In this document: positions 1 through 7,713 of the stretch, piece after piece
Layout of the letters: each line of letters opens with the position of its first letter
Position numbering within the stretch: position 1 is the first letter of the stretch
Source: Streptomyces sp. NBC_00237
Lineage (GTDB): Bacteria > Actinomycetota > Actinomycetes > Streptomycetales > Streptomycetaceae
Length of the DNA: 64,000 nt
Direction: 5' to 3'
Assembly (NCBI RefSeq): GCF_026342435.1
Contig: NZ_JAPEMT010000001.1
Location: forward strand, 2,102,501-2,166,500
Notes under the pieces: model-generated
The model's database searches: none
The model's input: the letters and a program-made list of their open reading frames with translations, nothing else
Told to the model about the DNA's origin: nothing
Position numbers and translations under genes: made by a program

Positions 1-525
1 CACGGTCACCTGGCGCTCGGTCCCGGACTCCCAGTCGAGCCCTGCGGCCCCGACGACCTCCTGCACGTTGCGGCCCTGCTCGTCCGGTTCCAGGGCGAGG
101 AAGGCGAAGTCGTACGGATCGTCCTCCTGCTCCTGCCACCGCTCGTCGACCTGCACGGACCGCACCTTCCAGCTCCCGTACGGCTGCTTGCCCGCGCCCT
201 GCCCGGAGAAGCCGGGGGCGAAGGAGATCGTCCGGGGCTCGGAGCTGTCCACCTCGTACACGCAGTGGGCGGCCGTGGCGACGATGTTGCCCTTGGGGCT
301 GTCCACCACGCTGGCCGTGCACCAGTGCTCCTTGCCGTCGACGAGGACACCGATGAACGGGGGGTAGTCGATGACGGCGGCCGATTTCTGCGGTACGGGC
401 GAGGTGCCCGGATCCAGCCGGGGTGCGGAGGCCACCGGCCCGCCACACGCGCTGACCAGCGTCATCAGTGCCAGGCTCCCGGCCACGGCCACGCTCCGGG
501 ACCTCGACATCCACTGCTCACGCAC
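1..525 (-). CDS. Secreted trypsin-like serine peptidase (lipoprotein), partial
   Basis: The 3' end lies outside the window, so only about 175 N-terminal residues are visible. A GTG start at 525 has a GAGGGAG ribosome site; an in-frame ATG at 510 is the alternative. The N-terminus is a short basic region, a hydrophobic stretch and a lipobox-like LVSAC, so I predict an exported lipoprotein. The TAAHC motif around residue 80 matches the catalytic histidine of trypsin-fold (S1) peptidases, and a later DFAFLAL stretch fits the catalytic aspartate. The serine motif would be off the edge. The family cleaves proteins outside the membrane; the substrate is unknown. The call rests on motifs I translated by hand. 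Confidence 0.7.
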   Translation of the reverse strand, partial: MREQWMSRSRSVAVAGSLALMTLVSACGGPVASAPRLDPGTSPVPQKSAAVIDYPPFIGVLVDGKEHWCTASVVDSPKGNIVATAAHCVYEVDSSEPRTISFAPGFSGQGAGKQPYGSWKVRSVQVDERWQEQEDDPYDFAFLALEPDEQGRNVQEVVGAAGLDWESGTERQVTV

Positions 526-700
526 GTCGGCAATCTCCCTCACCCGCTCGCATCCGGCCACTGGACCACAGGTTATGCATGTGTCCCGGGAAAGTCGTGA
601 CTATGCAGGTCCCGGGTACACGCGTACGGGTCTTCAGCCCGGCGGGTAAGGGCCCGGCAGGTACAAGACCGGCGTGTACGGGCCTTCCGCCCGGCCGGGC

Positions 701-1345
701 CTACCGGTCCAGGTACGCCAGCACGGCAAGCACGCGCCGGTTGTCGTCGTCGGACACCGTCAGGTCGAGCTTTCCGAAGATGTTCGAGGTGTGCTTCGCC
801 ACCGCCCGCTCCGTCACGAAGAGCTGCGCCGCGATCGCCGCGTTCGACCTGCCCTGCGCCATCAGCTCCATGACCTCCTTCTCACGGGGGGTGAGCTGGG
901 CTATCGGTCTGTCCTGCGCCCGCCGCGACAGCAACTGCTGGATGACCTGCGGGTCCATCGCCGTACCGCCGCCTGCCACCCGGCGCACCGCGTCGATGAA
1001 CTGTTCCGCGTCGAAGACCCGGTCCTTCAGCAGGTACCCGATCCCCCCGTTCCCGTCCGCGAGCAACTCCCGCGCGTACAACTGCTCCACGTGCTGGGAC
1101 AGCACCAGTACGGGCAGTCCCGGCCTCGCCCGTCGCGCCGCCAGTGCGCACTGGAGTCCCTCGTCGGTGTGGGACGGCGGAAGCCGGACGTCGACGACGG
1201 CGACGTCCGGCTCCAGCTCCTCGAAGGCCCGGGTCAGTTCCGGGCCGGTCTCGACGGCGGCCAGGACTTCGAAGTCGAACGCTTCGAGCATCCTGACCAG
1301 GCCGTCGCGGAGCAGAAAGAGGTCTTCGGCTAGAAGGACTCGCAA
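701..1345 (-). CDS. NarL/LuxR-family response regulator
   Basis: A 214-residue response regulator. The receiver domain occupies residues 1-120, with acidic E7/D8, phospho-acceptor D52 in VVDVRLPP and a later K in YLLKDRV. A LuxR-type helix-turn-helix follows from about residue 148 (LTPREKEV, then AVAKHTSNIFGKL). It overlaps the 3' end of the upstream histidine kinase gene by 16 bp, so the two are translationally coupled and form a cognate pair. On phosphorylation it should bind DNA and change transcription of unknown targets. Confidence 0.9.
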   Translation of the reverse strand: MRVLLAEDLFLLRDGLVRMLEAFDFEVLAAVETGPELTRAFEELEPDVAVVDVRLPPSHTDEGLQCALAARRARPGLPVLVLSQHVEQLYARELLADGNGGIGYLLKDRVFDAEQFIDAVRRVAGGGTAMDPQVIQQLLSRRAQDRPIAQLTPREKEVMELMAQGRSNAAIAAQLFVTERAVAKHTSNIFGKLDLTVSDDDNRRVLAVLAYLDR

Positions 1346-2598
1346 GGAATCTCCATGGTCACCATGGTGGGACCGCCTGCGGGACTGCTGACGGCCAGAA
1401 CACCGTCGAATGTACCGAGTCGGCGCTCGACCCCGCTCAGCCCCGAGCCCGCCCCGATCCGGGCCCCGCCCTGCCCGTTGTCGGTGACCGACGCGCGCAG
1501 CATGCCGTCCGCGCCGTGCAGGTCGACCCAGATGCGGTCCGCGCCCGCGTGCTTGACCGCGTTGGTGAGGAGCTCGCTGATCGCGAAGTACGCCGCCGAC
1601 TCGACCGGTGCGTCCACCCGTCCCGGCAGGTCCACCTCGACCTCGGTGCCGATCGGCAGCCGCAGCGCCAGCGCCCGTACCGCGTCGCCCAGTCCGCGCT
1701 CCGCCAGCACCGGCGGGTGGATGCCCCGTACCAGGTCACGCAGTTCGGTCAGGGCCTCGGCGGACGACGCGCGGGCCATGCCGATCAGCTTCTTCGCCTG
1801 CGCGGGGTCCTTCTCGACCAGCGCCTCGATGGTGCCGAGGTTCATGCCCATGGCGACCAGGCGGGCCTGCGCGCCGTCGTGCAGGTCCCGCTCGATGCGG
1901 CGCAGTTCGGCCGCCGAGGTGTCCAGGGCGTCGTGCCGGGTCACGGTCAGCTTGTCCACGCGCCGGGCGAGCGCGGCTTCCTTCGTCGGCGCGAGGAAGG
2001 AGGCGCAGAGGTGGAAGTGGGCCCGGAGCAGGGCGGGGTTGTACCGCAGGCCGAGGGCGAGGATGACGAGGCCGAGGGCGAGGGCGAGGAGCCCGGTGAA
2101 CTGGCTGTCGACCCGGATGAAGAGGAACCACTCAGCGCCGTTGCGCTCGAACACCCGCCACAGACCCGCCGCGAGCACCAGCCCGTAGACCCAGTAGTAG
2201 AGCGTCAGCGGGGGCAGGAGCGCGGTGGCGAACCCGGCGACCGCGTCGACGAGCAGCCACTGGATGTCCCGCCAGGTCGCCGGGTCCTTCAGCAGCAGCG
2301 TGATCCGCTCGACGGCCCCGGTGACGCCGGAGCGCACGTCGGCGGGCAGCGGCCGGTAGGGGGAGGCGATCGGCAGGTCCGCCCACCGGCCCGACAGCTC
2401 CCGCCGCTTCTCCGCCCACCTGCGGACCTCGCCCAGCACGTACGGCGTGGTGAGGATGCCGAGGCCGAGCGGGATGAGGACGATCGAGATGATGCTGAGG
2501 GCGAAGAGGGTGATCGAGACGGCGGTCGTGATCAGCGACAGCCCGAGAGCGCGTCTGCCCGCCACCATCGACGCGCGTATCCGCTGTGAGGCATGCAT
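1330..2598 (-). CDS. Sensor histidine kinase (HisKA_3 type)
   Basis: A 422-residue membrane histidine kinase. Hydrophobic segments at about 20-52, 115-148 and 165-185 form a membrane sensor region of the type common in Streptomyces. The dimerisation/phosphoacceptor box is ERDLHDGAQ with His240. A HATPase_c domain follows, with an N-box around ELLTNAVKHA and a G-box DNGQGG. It autophosphorylates and passes phosphate to the overlapping response regulator downstream (701-1345). The signal is unknown. The ATG at 2598 has a GGAGGG site about 12 nt upstream. Confidence 0.9.
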   Translation of the reverse strand: MHASQRIRASMVAGRRALGLSLITTAVSITLFALSIISIVLIPLGLGILTTPYVLGEVRRWAEKRRELSGRWADLPIASPYRPLPADVRSGVTGAVERITLLLKDPATWRDIQWLLVDAVAGFATALLPPLTLYYWVYGLVLAAGLWRVFERNGAEWFLFIRVDSQFTGLLALALGLVILALGLRYNPALLRAHFHLCASFLAPTKEAALARRVDKLTVTRHDALDTSAAELRRIERDLHDGAQARLVAMGMNLGTIEALVEKDPAQAKKLIGMARASSAEALTELRDLVRGIHPPVLAERGLGDAVRALALRLPIGTEVEVDLPGRVDAPVESAAYFAISELLTNAVKHAGADRIWVDLHGADGMLRASVTDNGQGGARIGAGSGLSGVERRLGTFDGVLAVSSPAGGPTMVTMEIPCESF

Positions 2599-2653
2599 GG
2601 TGGTCTGGTCCCTCCCCGGTCGACGCCCGTACGTCGAGCACCCCCATAGTCTC

Positions 2654-2693
2654 CCGGGTGGAGGGGGCCGTGGTCATGGGCCCCTCCACCCGG
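2654..2693 (-). terminator. Strong hairpin downstream of the winged-helix regulator
   Basis: A perfect 13-bp stem (CCGGGTGGAGGGG with its complement) closes a 14-nt loop. It lies between the end of the winged-helix gene and the start of the kinase gene, both on the minus strand. It has no T-tract, as is usual for Streptomyces terminators. Confidence 0.6.
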
Positions 2694-2742
2694 TGGGGGG
2701 TGTACCCAGCACCACCGGGCGGCCGGGCCCACGGCCCGCCGC

Positions 2743-3438
2743 TTACGGCGCGTACTTGTAGCCCACCCGGCGCACCGTCTGGATGCTCCGCCGGTGCTCC
2801 GTGCCGAGCTTGCGGCGCAGCCGGGCGATGTGCACGTCCACGGTGCGGCCGTCGCCGACGTGGCCGTACCCCCACACCGTGGTCACCAACTGGTCGCGCG
2901 TGTGCACCCGGTGGGGGTGCGCCACCAGGTGCGCGAGCAGCTCGAACTCCAGGTACGTCAGGTCCAGGACCCGCCCGTCGACCTCGACGATCCGCCGCGA
3001 GCCGTCGATGCGCACGGCCCCGTGCCGCACGTCCGGCACGGGCGCGGGCACCGGCTGCCGCGGCTCGGCCGCTCGCTCCTGCACCAGCACGGGCTGCGGC
3101 TGGTGGGACTGCTGCTGTACGGGGGTCTGGTCGGCCGGTACGAGCACCAGGTAGCCCACCATCGGCGGGCGGCCCGGCAGCGCGGGCAGCGTGTGCTGGG
3201 GGGCGGGCAGCCACGTGGCCCCCGGGGGAAGGTAGTCGGCGACGTCGTAGGCGGGCCGGATCGGGGCGGAGACGAGGGCGGACGCGGGGGCCACCTCGTC
3301 CCGGTCGACCGCCCGCAGCCGGTGCCCGGAGGGGCGCAGCGGTTCGTGGACGCCGCGCCGCTGGGCCAGGTTCGCGGTCACCGAGGACACGGCGGAGGAA
3401 GCGGAGTACGTACGGGTGGTGGTGCGGGAGTTCGCCAT
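2743..3438 (-). CDS. Winged-helix transcriptional regulator without receiver domain
   Basis: A 231-residue protein whose C-terminal 95 residues form an OmpR/PhoB-type winged helix (LTYLEFELLAHLVAHP, then TVDVHIARLRRKLG and VRRVGYKYAP). The N-terminal 130 residues are Pro/Gln-rich and show no receiver-domain Asp pocket, so this is an orphan DNA-binding protein and not a classical response regulator. The ATG at 3438 has only a weak ribosome site. The upstream leader holds a candidate 40-codon ORF and a hairpin (separate entries), suggesting control by attenuation. Targets are unknown. Confidence 0.8.
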   Translation of the reverse strand: MANSRTTTRTYSASSAVSSVTANLAQRRGVHEPLRPSGHRLRAVDRDEVAPASALVSAPIRPAYDVADYLPPGATWLPAPQHTLPALPGRPPMVGYLVLVPADQTPVQQQSHQPQPVLVQERAAEPRQPVPAPVPDVRHGAVRIDGSRRIVEVDGRVLDLTYLEFELLAHLVAHPHRVHTRDQLVTTVWGYGHVGDGRTVDVHIARLRRKLGTEHRRSIQTVRRVGYKYAP

Positions 3439-3539
3439 GGCAGGTCAGCTCTTTCGCGCGGAGGAGACCGCCGCGGAGAGCCGCGCGGCGGTGTGGTGCT
3501 TACCTCAGGAGTGCGCGCGGACCGAAGGCCGTACGACCG

Positions 3540-3560
3540 GCACCGGGGGAGACCCGGTGC
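3540..3560 (-). promoter_or_regulatory. Hairpin between leader ORF and regulator gene
   Basis: A perfect 8-bp stem GCACCGGG/CCCGGTGC with a 5-nt loop starts 9 nt after the stop codon of the candidate leader ORF and about 100 nt before the winged-helix gene. There is no T-tract. Its place fits an attenuator stem or a stall-dependent switch; that role is inference. Confidence 0.4.
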
Positions 3561-3569
3561 GGAACGGCT

Positions 3570-3692
3570 TTAGAGGGGCCGCGCGTTCGTCGCGCGACAA
3601 CAGACCCGGTCGAAGTCGTGGTGCTGACGGGAAGGCCAGAACGGCTCCAGGTCGAAGCGACCCGTAGCGGTGGAGTTCTGGAAGCCGGTCAT
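3570..3692 (-). CDS. Candidate 40-aa leader peptide with tandem Cys codons
   Basis: ATG at 3692 opens a 40-codon ORF that ends at TAA 3570. Residues 31-32 are two adjacent Cys codons, both TGT, which is the rarer choice in high-GC genomes. The rest shows mostly G/C at third positions, as in real genes. There is no Shine-Dalgarno directly upstream, so translation may be leaderless. It is the only ORF in the 340-bp gap before the winged-helix gene. A Cys-responsive leader is one reading; an independent small protein or chance ORF is possible. Confidence 0.4.
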   Translation of the reverse strand: MTGFQNSTATGRFDLEPFWPSRQHHDFDRVCCRATNARPL

Positions 3693-3778
3693 GGGGTCTA
3701 TTGAAGCATGTGCACGCCAGAGGGTGGAGTCCCGCGACCCCCACTTCTTCCTGCGCACCGCCTCCACACCCCGGTCAC

Positions 3779-4450
3779 TCACCCCACCAACCGCTTGCGC
3801 CACACCACTTCGGGCAGCAGGAGCGACGACTCGGGCGACCCGTCCCACTCCACTTCCAGGCCCGCTCCGCCCAGTGCTGCCACGACCTCCCGGCCGACGG
3901 ACGCCGTCACCTCCGCCGACTGCGCGAACCCGCCGTAGTACAGGGGGAGTCCGCCACCGGCAGCGGCGGCCGCCGTGCCCTGCGTGGGGAAGAACACAAA
4001 GCCCCGTGCGCCCCGCGCCGCCCGGTCCCCGATCTCGGCGAGCCCGCAGGAACGGCAGCACGTGAAGTGCTCCCGGGCGGTGATGCCGGAGCGCTCCAGC
4101 ACGGCGAACGCCTCCGTGACCCGCTCCGGGTCCGTCCGCCCCTCCCACGCCCGCTGCTCGGCCAGCCGCCCGAACCACCGCCGGTCCACCACCGGCCAGG
4201 TCTGCGGGTACGACACCTCGCCGCCGTACGTCTCCTGCACGGCACGGGCGATTCCGACGCGGTCCAGGTATCCGCAGTCCACCAGCTCCGTGACGTACCG
4301 CTCGACGGCCTCGGCGAGCTCGGGCGGCAGGGCCGGTATCGGCTCGGCCGGGGGCGGGGTGCGGTCCTGCCGCTCCCACTCCGCCGAGGAGCCGGGCCCG
4401 GACGTGGACGGGGACGCGGTCGTGACGCTGATGTCGAGGATGTCGGACAT
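3779..4450 (-). CDS. DUF6891-type conserved protein
   Basis: A soluble 223-residue protein of unknown function that resembles the DUF6891 family. It has an N-terminal helical region, a central WPVVDRRWFGRL stretch and a CCRSCG cysteine cluster that might bind metal. The ATG at 4450 (MSDILD) is preferred over an upstream in-frame GTG at 4468, but neither has a clear ribosome site. It is transcribed toward the leader ORF and regulator gene. I cannot assign a function. Confidence 0.65.
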   Translation of the reverse strand: MSDILDISVTTASPSTSGPGSSAEWERQDRTPPPAEPIPALPPELAEAVERYVTELVDCGYLDRVGIARAVQETYGGEVSYPQTWPVVDRRWFGRLAEQRAWEGRTDPERVTEAFAVLERSGITAREHFTCCRSCGLAEIGDRAARGARGFVFFPTQGTAAAAAGGGLPLYYGGFAQSAEVTASVGREVVAALGGAGLEVEWDGSPESSLLLPEVVWRKRLVG

Positions 4451-4484
4451 GGGACGAGACTGACACACGCCACTGACAACGCAC

Positions 4485-4540
4485 GTACGGGGAGGGGGCG
4501 GTTCACCGGACCACTCCGGCGAACCGCCCCCTCCCCGTAC
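4485..4540. terminator. 20-bp perfect bidirectional hairpin after glnII
   Basis: GTACGGGGAGGGGGCGGTTC and its exact complement flank a 16-nt loop that itself contains a CCGGA/TCCGG stem. It lies 94 bp beyond the glnII stop and 35 bp before the DUF6891 gene on the same strand, so it should isolate the two. Confidence 0.7.
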
Positions 4541-4633
4541 TCCGCCTCAGCCGCCCGGGCGGCCTCGTGCCGGATCTGCCGAGACCTGCTCAGCCCTGGC
4601 TGAGACCTGCTCGGCCCTGCTCCTCAGCCCTGC

Positions 4634-5653
4634 TCAGACCTGCCCGGCCTTCTCCAGCGCCGTGCAGCACGTCTCGACGATCAGGCGGGTGACGACGTAC
4701 GGGTCGACGTTGGCGTTCGGACGCCGGTCCTCGATGTAGCCCTTCTTCTCCTGCGCGACCTGCCACGGGATGCGGACCGACGCGCCCCGGTCGGAGACGC
4801 CGTAGCTGTACTCGTTCCACGGGGCGGTCTCGTGCAGGCCGGTGAGGCGGTCGTCGATGCCCGCGCCGTAGTTCTTGACGTGGTCCATGGGCTTGGAGCC
4901 CTCACCCAGCGACTCGCACGCCGTGATGATCGCGTCGTAGCCCTCGCGCATCGCCTTCGTGGAGAAGTTGGTGTGCGCGCCCGCGCCGTTCCAGTCGCCC
5001 TTCGCCGGCTTCGGGTCCAGGGTGGCGCTCACCCCGAAGTCCTCGGCGGTGCGGTACAGCAGCCAGCGCGCCACCCACAGCTGGTCGGAGACCTCCAGCG
5101 GAGACAACGGGCCGACCTGGAACTCCCACTGGCCCGGCATGACCTCGGCGTTGATCCCGGAGATCCCGAGCCCGGCCGCCAGACAGTGGTCGAGGTGCTT
5201 CTCGACGATCTCGCGCCCGAAGATCTCGTCGGCGCCGACACCGCAGTAGTAGCCGCCCTGCGCGGCCGGGAAGCCGCCCGCCGGGAAGCCGAGCGGGCGC
5301 TCGCCCTCGAAGAAGGTGTACTCCTGCTCGATCCCGAAGATCGGCTTCTGCGACTCGAACTGCTCGGCGAGCGGGCGCAGTTCGGCGCGCATGTTGGAGG
5401 GGTGCGGCGTCATGTCGATGTTGAGCACCTCGCACATGACGAGGATGTCGTTGCCGCCTCGGATGGGGTCCGGGCAGGAGAACACCGGGCTCAGGACGAG
5501 GTCCGAGGCGTGCCCCTGGGCCTGGTTCGTGCTCGACCCGTCGAAGCCCCAGAGCGGCAGTGCCGCGCCGTCACTCAGGATCTTCGTCTTCGAGCGGAGC
5601 TTGGCGGTCGGCTCGGTGCCGTCGATCCAGATGTACTCGGCCTTGAACGTCAC
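4634..5653 (-). CDS. glnII: Glutamine synthetase type II
   Basis: A eukaryotic-type (GSII) glutamine synthetase of about 339 residues that condenses glutamate and ammonia with ATP. Recognisable blocks are WGFDGSSTNQAQG near the N-terminus, GIEQEYTFF in the middle, and NGAGAHTNFSTK in the ATP-binding region. An ATG at 5662 abuts AAAGG directly, so the in-frame GTG at 5653 (MTFKAEYIW) with 8-nt spacing is the more likely start. A GlnR-type operator lies 100 bp upstream (5755-5792). The second enzyme, glnA, is in the same window. GSII is not controlled by adenylylation, so transcription by GlnR is the likely main control. Confidence 0.95.
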   Translation of the reverse strand: MTFKAEYIWIDGTEPTAKLRSKTKILSDGAALPLWGFDGSSTNQAQGHASDLVLSPVFSCPDPIRGGNDILVMCEVLNIDMTPHPSNMRAELRPLAEQFESQKPIFGIEQEYTFFEGERPLGFPAGGFPAAQGGYYCGVGADEIFGREIVEKHLDHCLAAGLGISGINAEVMPGQWEFQVGPLSPLEVSDQLWVARWLLYRTAEDFGVSATLDPKPAKGDWNGAGAHTNFSTKAMREGYDAIITACESLGEGSKPMDHVKNYGAGIDDRLTGLHETAPWNEYSYGVSDRGASVRIPWQVAQEKKGYIEDRRPNANVDPYVVTRLIVETCCTALEKAGQV

Positions 5654-5754
5654 GGACGCCATCCTTTACGGGTTCTGCTGCTGCGCGGCCGCGGGCCAAC
5701 GGTGCGGGATGCCCCGGGCTGCTGCGGTGATGGTCGGCAGCCTGGCAACCCCCG

Positions 5755-5792
5755 ATTTCCCGTCCGTTGCCCGTATGTGAACCCCGTGTTAC
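5755..5792 (-). promoter_or_regulatory. GlnR operator upstream of glnII
   Basis: Read on the minus strand: GTAAC-n6-TTCAC-n6-GCAAC-n6-GAAAT, the a1-b1-a2-b2 arrangement of GlnR sites in actinobacteria (gTnAc-n6-GaAAc repeated). It lies about 100 bp upstream of the glnII start and should activate glnII when nitrogen is low. The divergent oxidoreductase gene begins only 58 bp away on the other side. Confidence 0.8.
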
Positions 5793-5850
5793 CTCCCCTT
5801 CCCCCTCACGTGACCTGCCTCTCACCCCACCCCTGTGCAGACTGGACCCC

Positions 5851-6762
5851 ATGACCCCGTCTCTCCCCGCCCCCCTGCGCATCGGCCTCCTCGGCACCGG
5901 CCCCTGGGCCGCCCGCACCCACGCCCCCGCCCTCGCCGCCCATCCCGGCGTCCACTTCCAGGGCGTCTGGGGCCGCCGCCCCGAAGCGGCCGAAGCCCTG
6001 GCCCGTACGCACGCCACCACCGCGTACGACGACCTCGACGCACTCCTCGCCGACTGCGACGCGGTCGCCGTCGCCCTGCCACCGGACGTCCAGGCCCCCC
6101 TCGCCGTCCGCGCCGCGCAGGCGGGTCGCCACCTCCTCCTCGACAAGCCGGTCGCCACCACCCCCGAAGGAGCCCGCCGGGTCGCCGACGCGGCACAGGA
6201 GGCGGGCGTCGCATCGGTCGTCTTCTTCACCCTGCGCTTCGCCCGGGGCGTAGCCCCCTGGATCGCCGAACAGGCCGCCGCCGACGGCTGGTTCACCGCC
6301 CGCGCGCACTGGTTCGGCGCGCTCTTCTCCCCGGGTTCGGCCAGCCCGTACGCGGCCTCCCCGTGGCGGGGCGAGAAGGGCGCCCTGTGGGACGTGGGCC
6401 CGCACGCCCTCTCCGTGCTCCTCCCCGTCCTCGGCGACGTCACGGAACTGACGGCCGCCGCGGGCCCCGCCGACACCGTCCACCTCACCCTGCGCCACAC
6501 CTCGGGGGCCTCCAGCACCACCACCCTCAGCCTGAGCGCCCCGCAGGCCGCCGCCGGTGTCGACGTCGAACTCCGGGGCGCCACCGGCGTCCACTCCCTC
6601 CCCGCCCAGTGGGGCCCGGCCACCGACTCCTTCGCCTCGGCCGTCGACGCCCTCCTGGAATCCGTGCGCACCGGCGTCCCCCACCCCTGCGACGCCCGCT
6701 TCGGCCTCCGCGTCACGGAACTCCTGGCCCAGACGGACGCGCGCCTCCACCCCGAGCCGTAA
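5851..6762 (+). CDS. Gfo/Idh/MocA-family oxidoreductase
   Basis: A 303-residue NAD(P)-dependent oxidoreductase. The N-terminal Rossmann fold begins GLLGTGPWAARTH, and the conserved LLLDKPVATT (the EKP-like motif of the family) follows near residue 100. The C-terminal half forms the substrate domain. ATG at 5851 is chosen because homology to the fold begins a few residues later; the upstream in-frame extension to 5767 is Pro/Ser-rich and unlikely. It has almost no leader ribosome site. It is transcribed away from glnII across the GlnR box. The substrate is unknown. Confidence 0.85.
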   Translation: MTPSLPAPLRIGLLGTGPWAARTHAPALAAHPGVHFQGVWGRRPEAAEALARTHATTAYDDLDALLADCDAVAVALPPDVQAPLAVRAAQAGRHLLLDKPVATTPEGARRVADAAQEAGVASVVFFTLRFARGVAPWIAEQAAADGWFTARAHWFGALFSPGSASPYAASPWRGEKGALWDVGPHALSVLLPVLGDVTELTAAAGPADTVHLTLRHTSGASSTTTLSLSAPQAAAGVDVELRGATGVHSLPAQWGPATDSFASAVDALLESVRTGVPHPCDARFGLRVTELLAQTDARLHPEP

Positions 6763-6765
6763 GGC

Positions 6766-7125
6766 TCAGCGCCCCAGAGCCTCCCGCACCGCCTCCTCCG
6801 TACGCCCCACCACGGCCGTACCGTCGTCCGCCGTGATGATCGGCCGCTGGATCAGCCGAGGGTGCGCGGCGAGCGCCGCGATCCACCGCTCCCGCGCGTC
6901 CGCGTCCCTCGGCCAGTCCTTCACCCCGAGCTCCTTCGCCTCGGCCTCCTGGGTCCGCGTGATGTCCCACGGCTCCAGACCCAGCCGCCCCAGCACCTCC
7001 CGGATCTCCGCTGCCTCGGGTACGTCGTCGAGGTAGCGCCGCACCGTGTACGAAGCCCCCTCCTCGTCCAGCAGCCGCACGGCCGACCGGCACTTGGAAC
7101 ACGCGGGATTGATCCAGATCTCCAT
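6766..7125 (-). CDS. ArsC/Spx-family thioredoxin-fold protein
   Basis: A 119-residue arsenate-reductase-like protein. INPACSKCR near the N-terminus supplies a CxxC pair at the active-site loop, and RPIITADDG near the C-terminus matches the ArsC-family RP-I-x motif. It converges on the oxidoreductase with a 3-bp gap. The start at 7125 (MEIWINP) is chosen because the upstream in-frame extension is not family-like. Glutaredoxin-coupled arsenate reduction is the family's known activity; a role in arsenate detoxification here is unproven because no other ars gene is nearby. Confidence 0.8.
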   Translation of the reverse strand: MEIWINPACSKCRSAVRLLDEEGASYTVRRYLDDVPEAAEIREVLGRLGLEPWDITRTQEAEAKELGVKDWPRDADARERWIAALAAHPRLIQRPIITADDGTAVVGRTEEAVREALGR

Positions 7126-7280
7126 GACCCCGACGGTACCCGTGACCCCACCCCGCACACGGCACCACCCGCCCGGCATCCCGAACCCCCAAACCGCCCC
7201 TGGCCAGGGGCGATTGTCAGTGGTGCCCGGTAAAATGAGAAGCGTCCGAGAGGGTCCGTGAACGCCTCAGGAGGATGCCC

Positions 7281-7586
7281 GTGACCGCTGCCGTACTGAT
7301 GACCAACGCCCGCCCCCTCACGTCGAAGACCCGTCAGGGCACCCCGCCGAAACCCCTGCGGAAGAAGCCCCTCCCGGCCGGCCGGCCGCGCGAGTGGTAC
7401 ATCTCCCACAACCGCCGCCTGAAGGCCATGCGGCTGGCGATAGCCCTGATGGACACCGGCGTCTACGTCCCGGAGAAGGCCACCAACCGCAAGATCCGCG
7501 CCACTGCCGCCCGCGTCGGCATCCACCCGCCGTCGAACACGACGTGCCGGATGGTCCGCGAGCTCATCAGGGACGAGCTGGGCTGA
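7281..7586 (+). CDS. Small basic hypothetical protein
   Basis: A 101-residue, Lys/Arg-rich protein. The start is GTG 7281, not the in-frame ATG at 7275, because AGGAGG ends directly before the ATG and sits 6 nt from the GTG. The first 45 residues are basic and Pro-rich. The rest (REWYISHNRRLKAMRLAIAL, then KIRATAARVGIHPPS) looks helical and could bind nucleic acid. I do not recognise a family. A strong terminator follows. Confidence 0.6.
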   Translation: MTAAVLMTNARPLTSKTRQGTPPKPLRKKPLPAGRPREWYISHNRRLKAMRLAIALMDTGVYVPEKATNRKIRATAARVGIHPPSNTTCRMVRELIRDELG

Positions 7587-7622
7587 GCCCGGCCGCCCCG
7601 GGGGCGAAGACCACAGGTGCTG

Positions 7623-7659
7623 TGCCGCCCCGGCCCGTCGCACACGGGCCGGGGCGGCA
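7623..7659. terminator. Bidirectional terminator between convergent genes
   Basis: A perfect 16-bp stem TGCCGCCCCGGCCCGT with a 5-nt loop lies between the small basic protein (+) and the end of the PLP-enzyme operon (-). Confidence 0.8.
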
Positions 7660-7713
7660 TGCCGTACGGACGAAGGCGTGCCGTACGGGCACAGGCGCGA
7701 CGGCGGCCGTCCC

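Noticed and set aside
4576..4640. CCTGCTCAGCCCTG repeats at the glnII 3' end as a mobile element
   Set aside because: Short, imperfect direct repeats with a 7-bp CTCAGCC/GGCTGAG hairpin; better explained as local duplication near a terminator.
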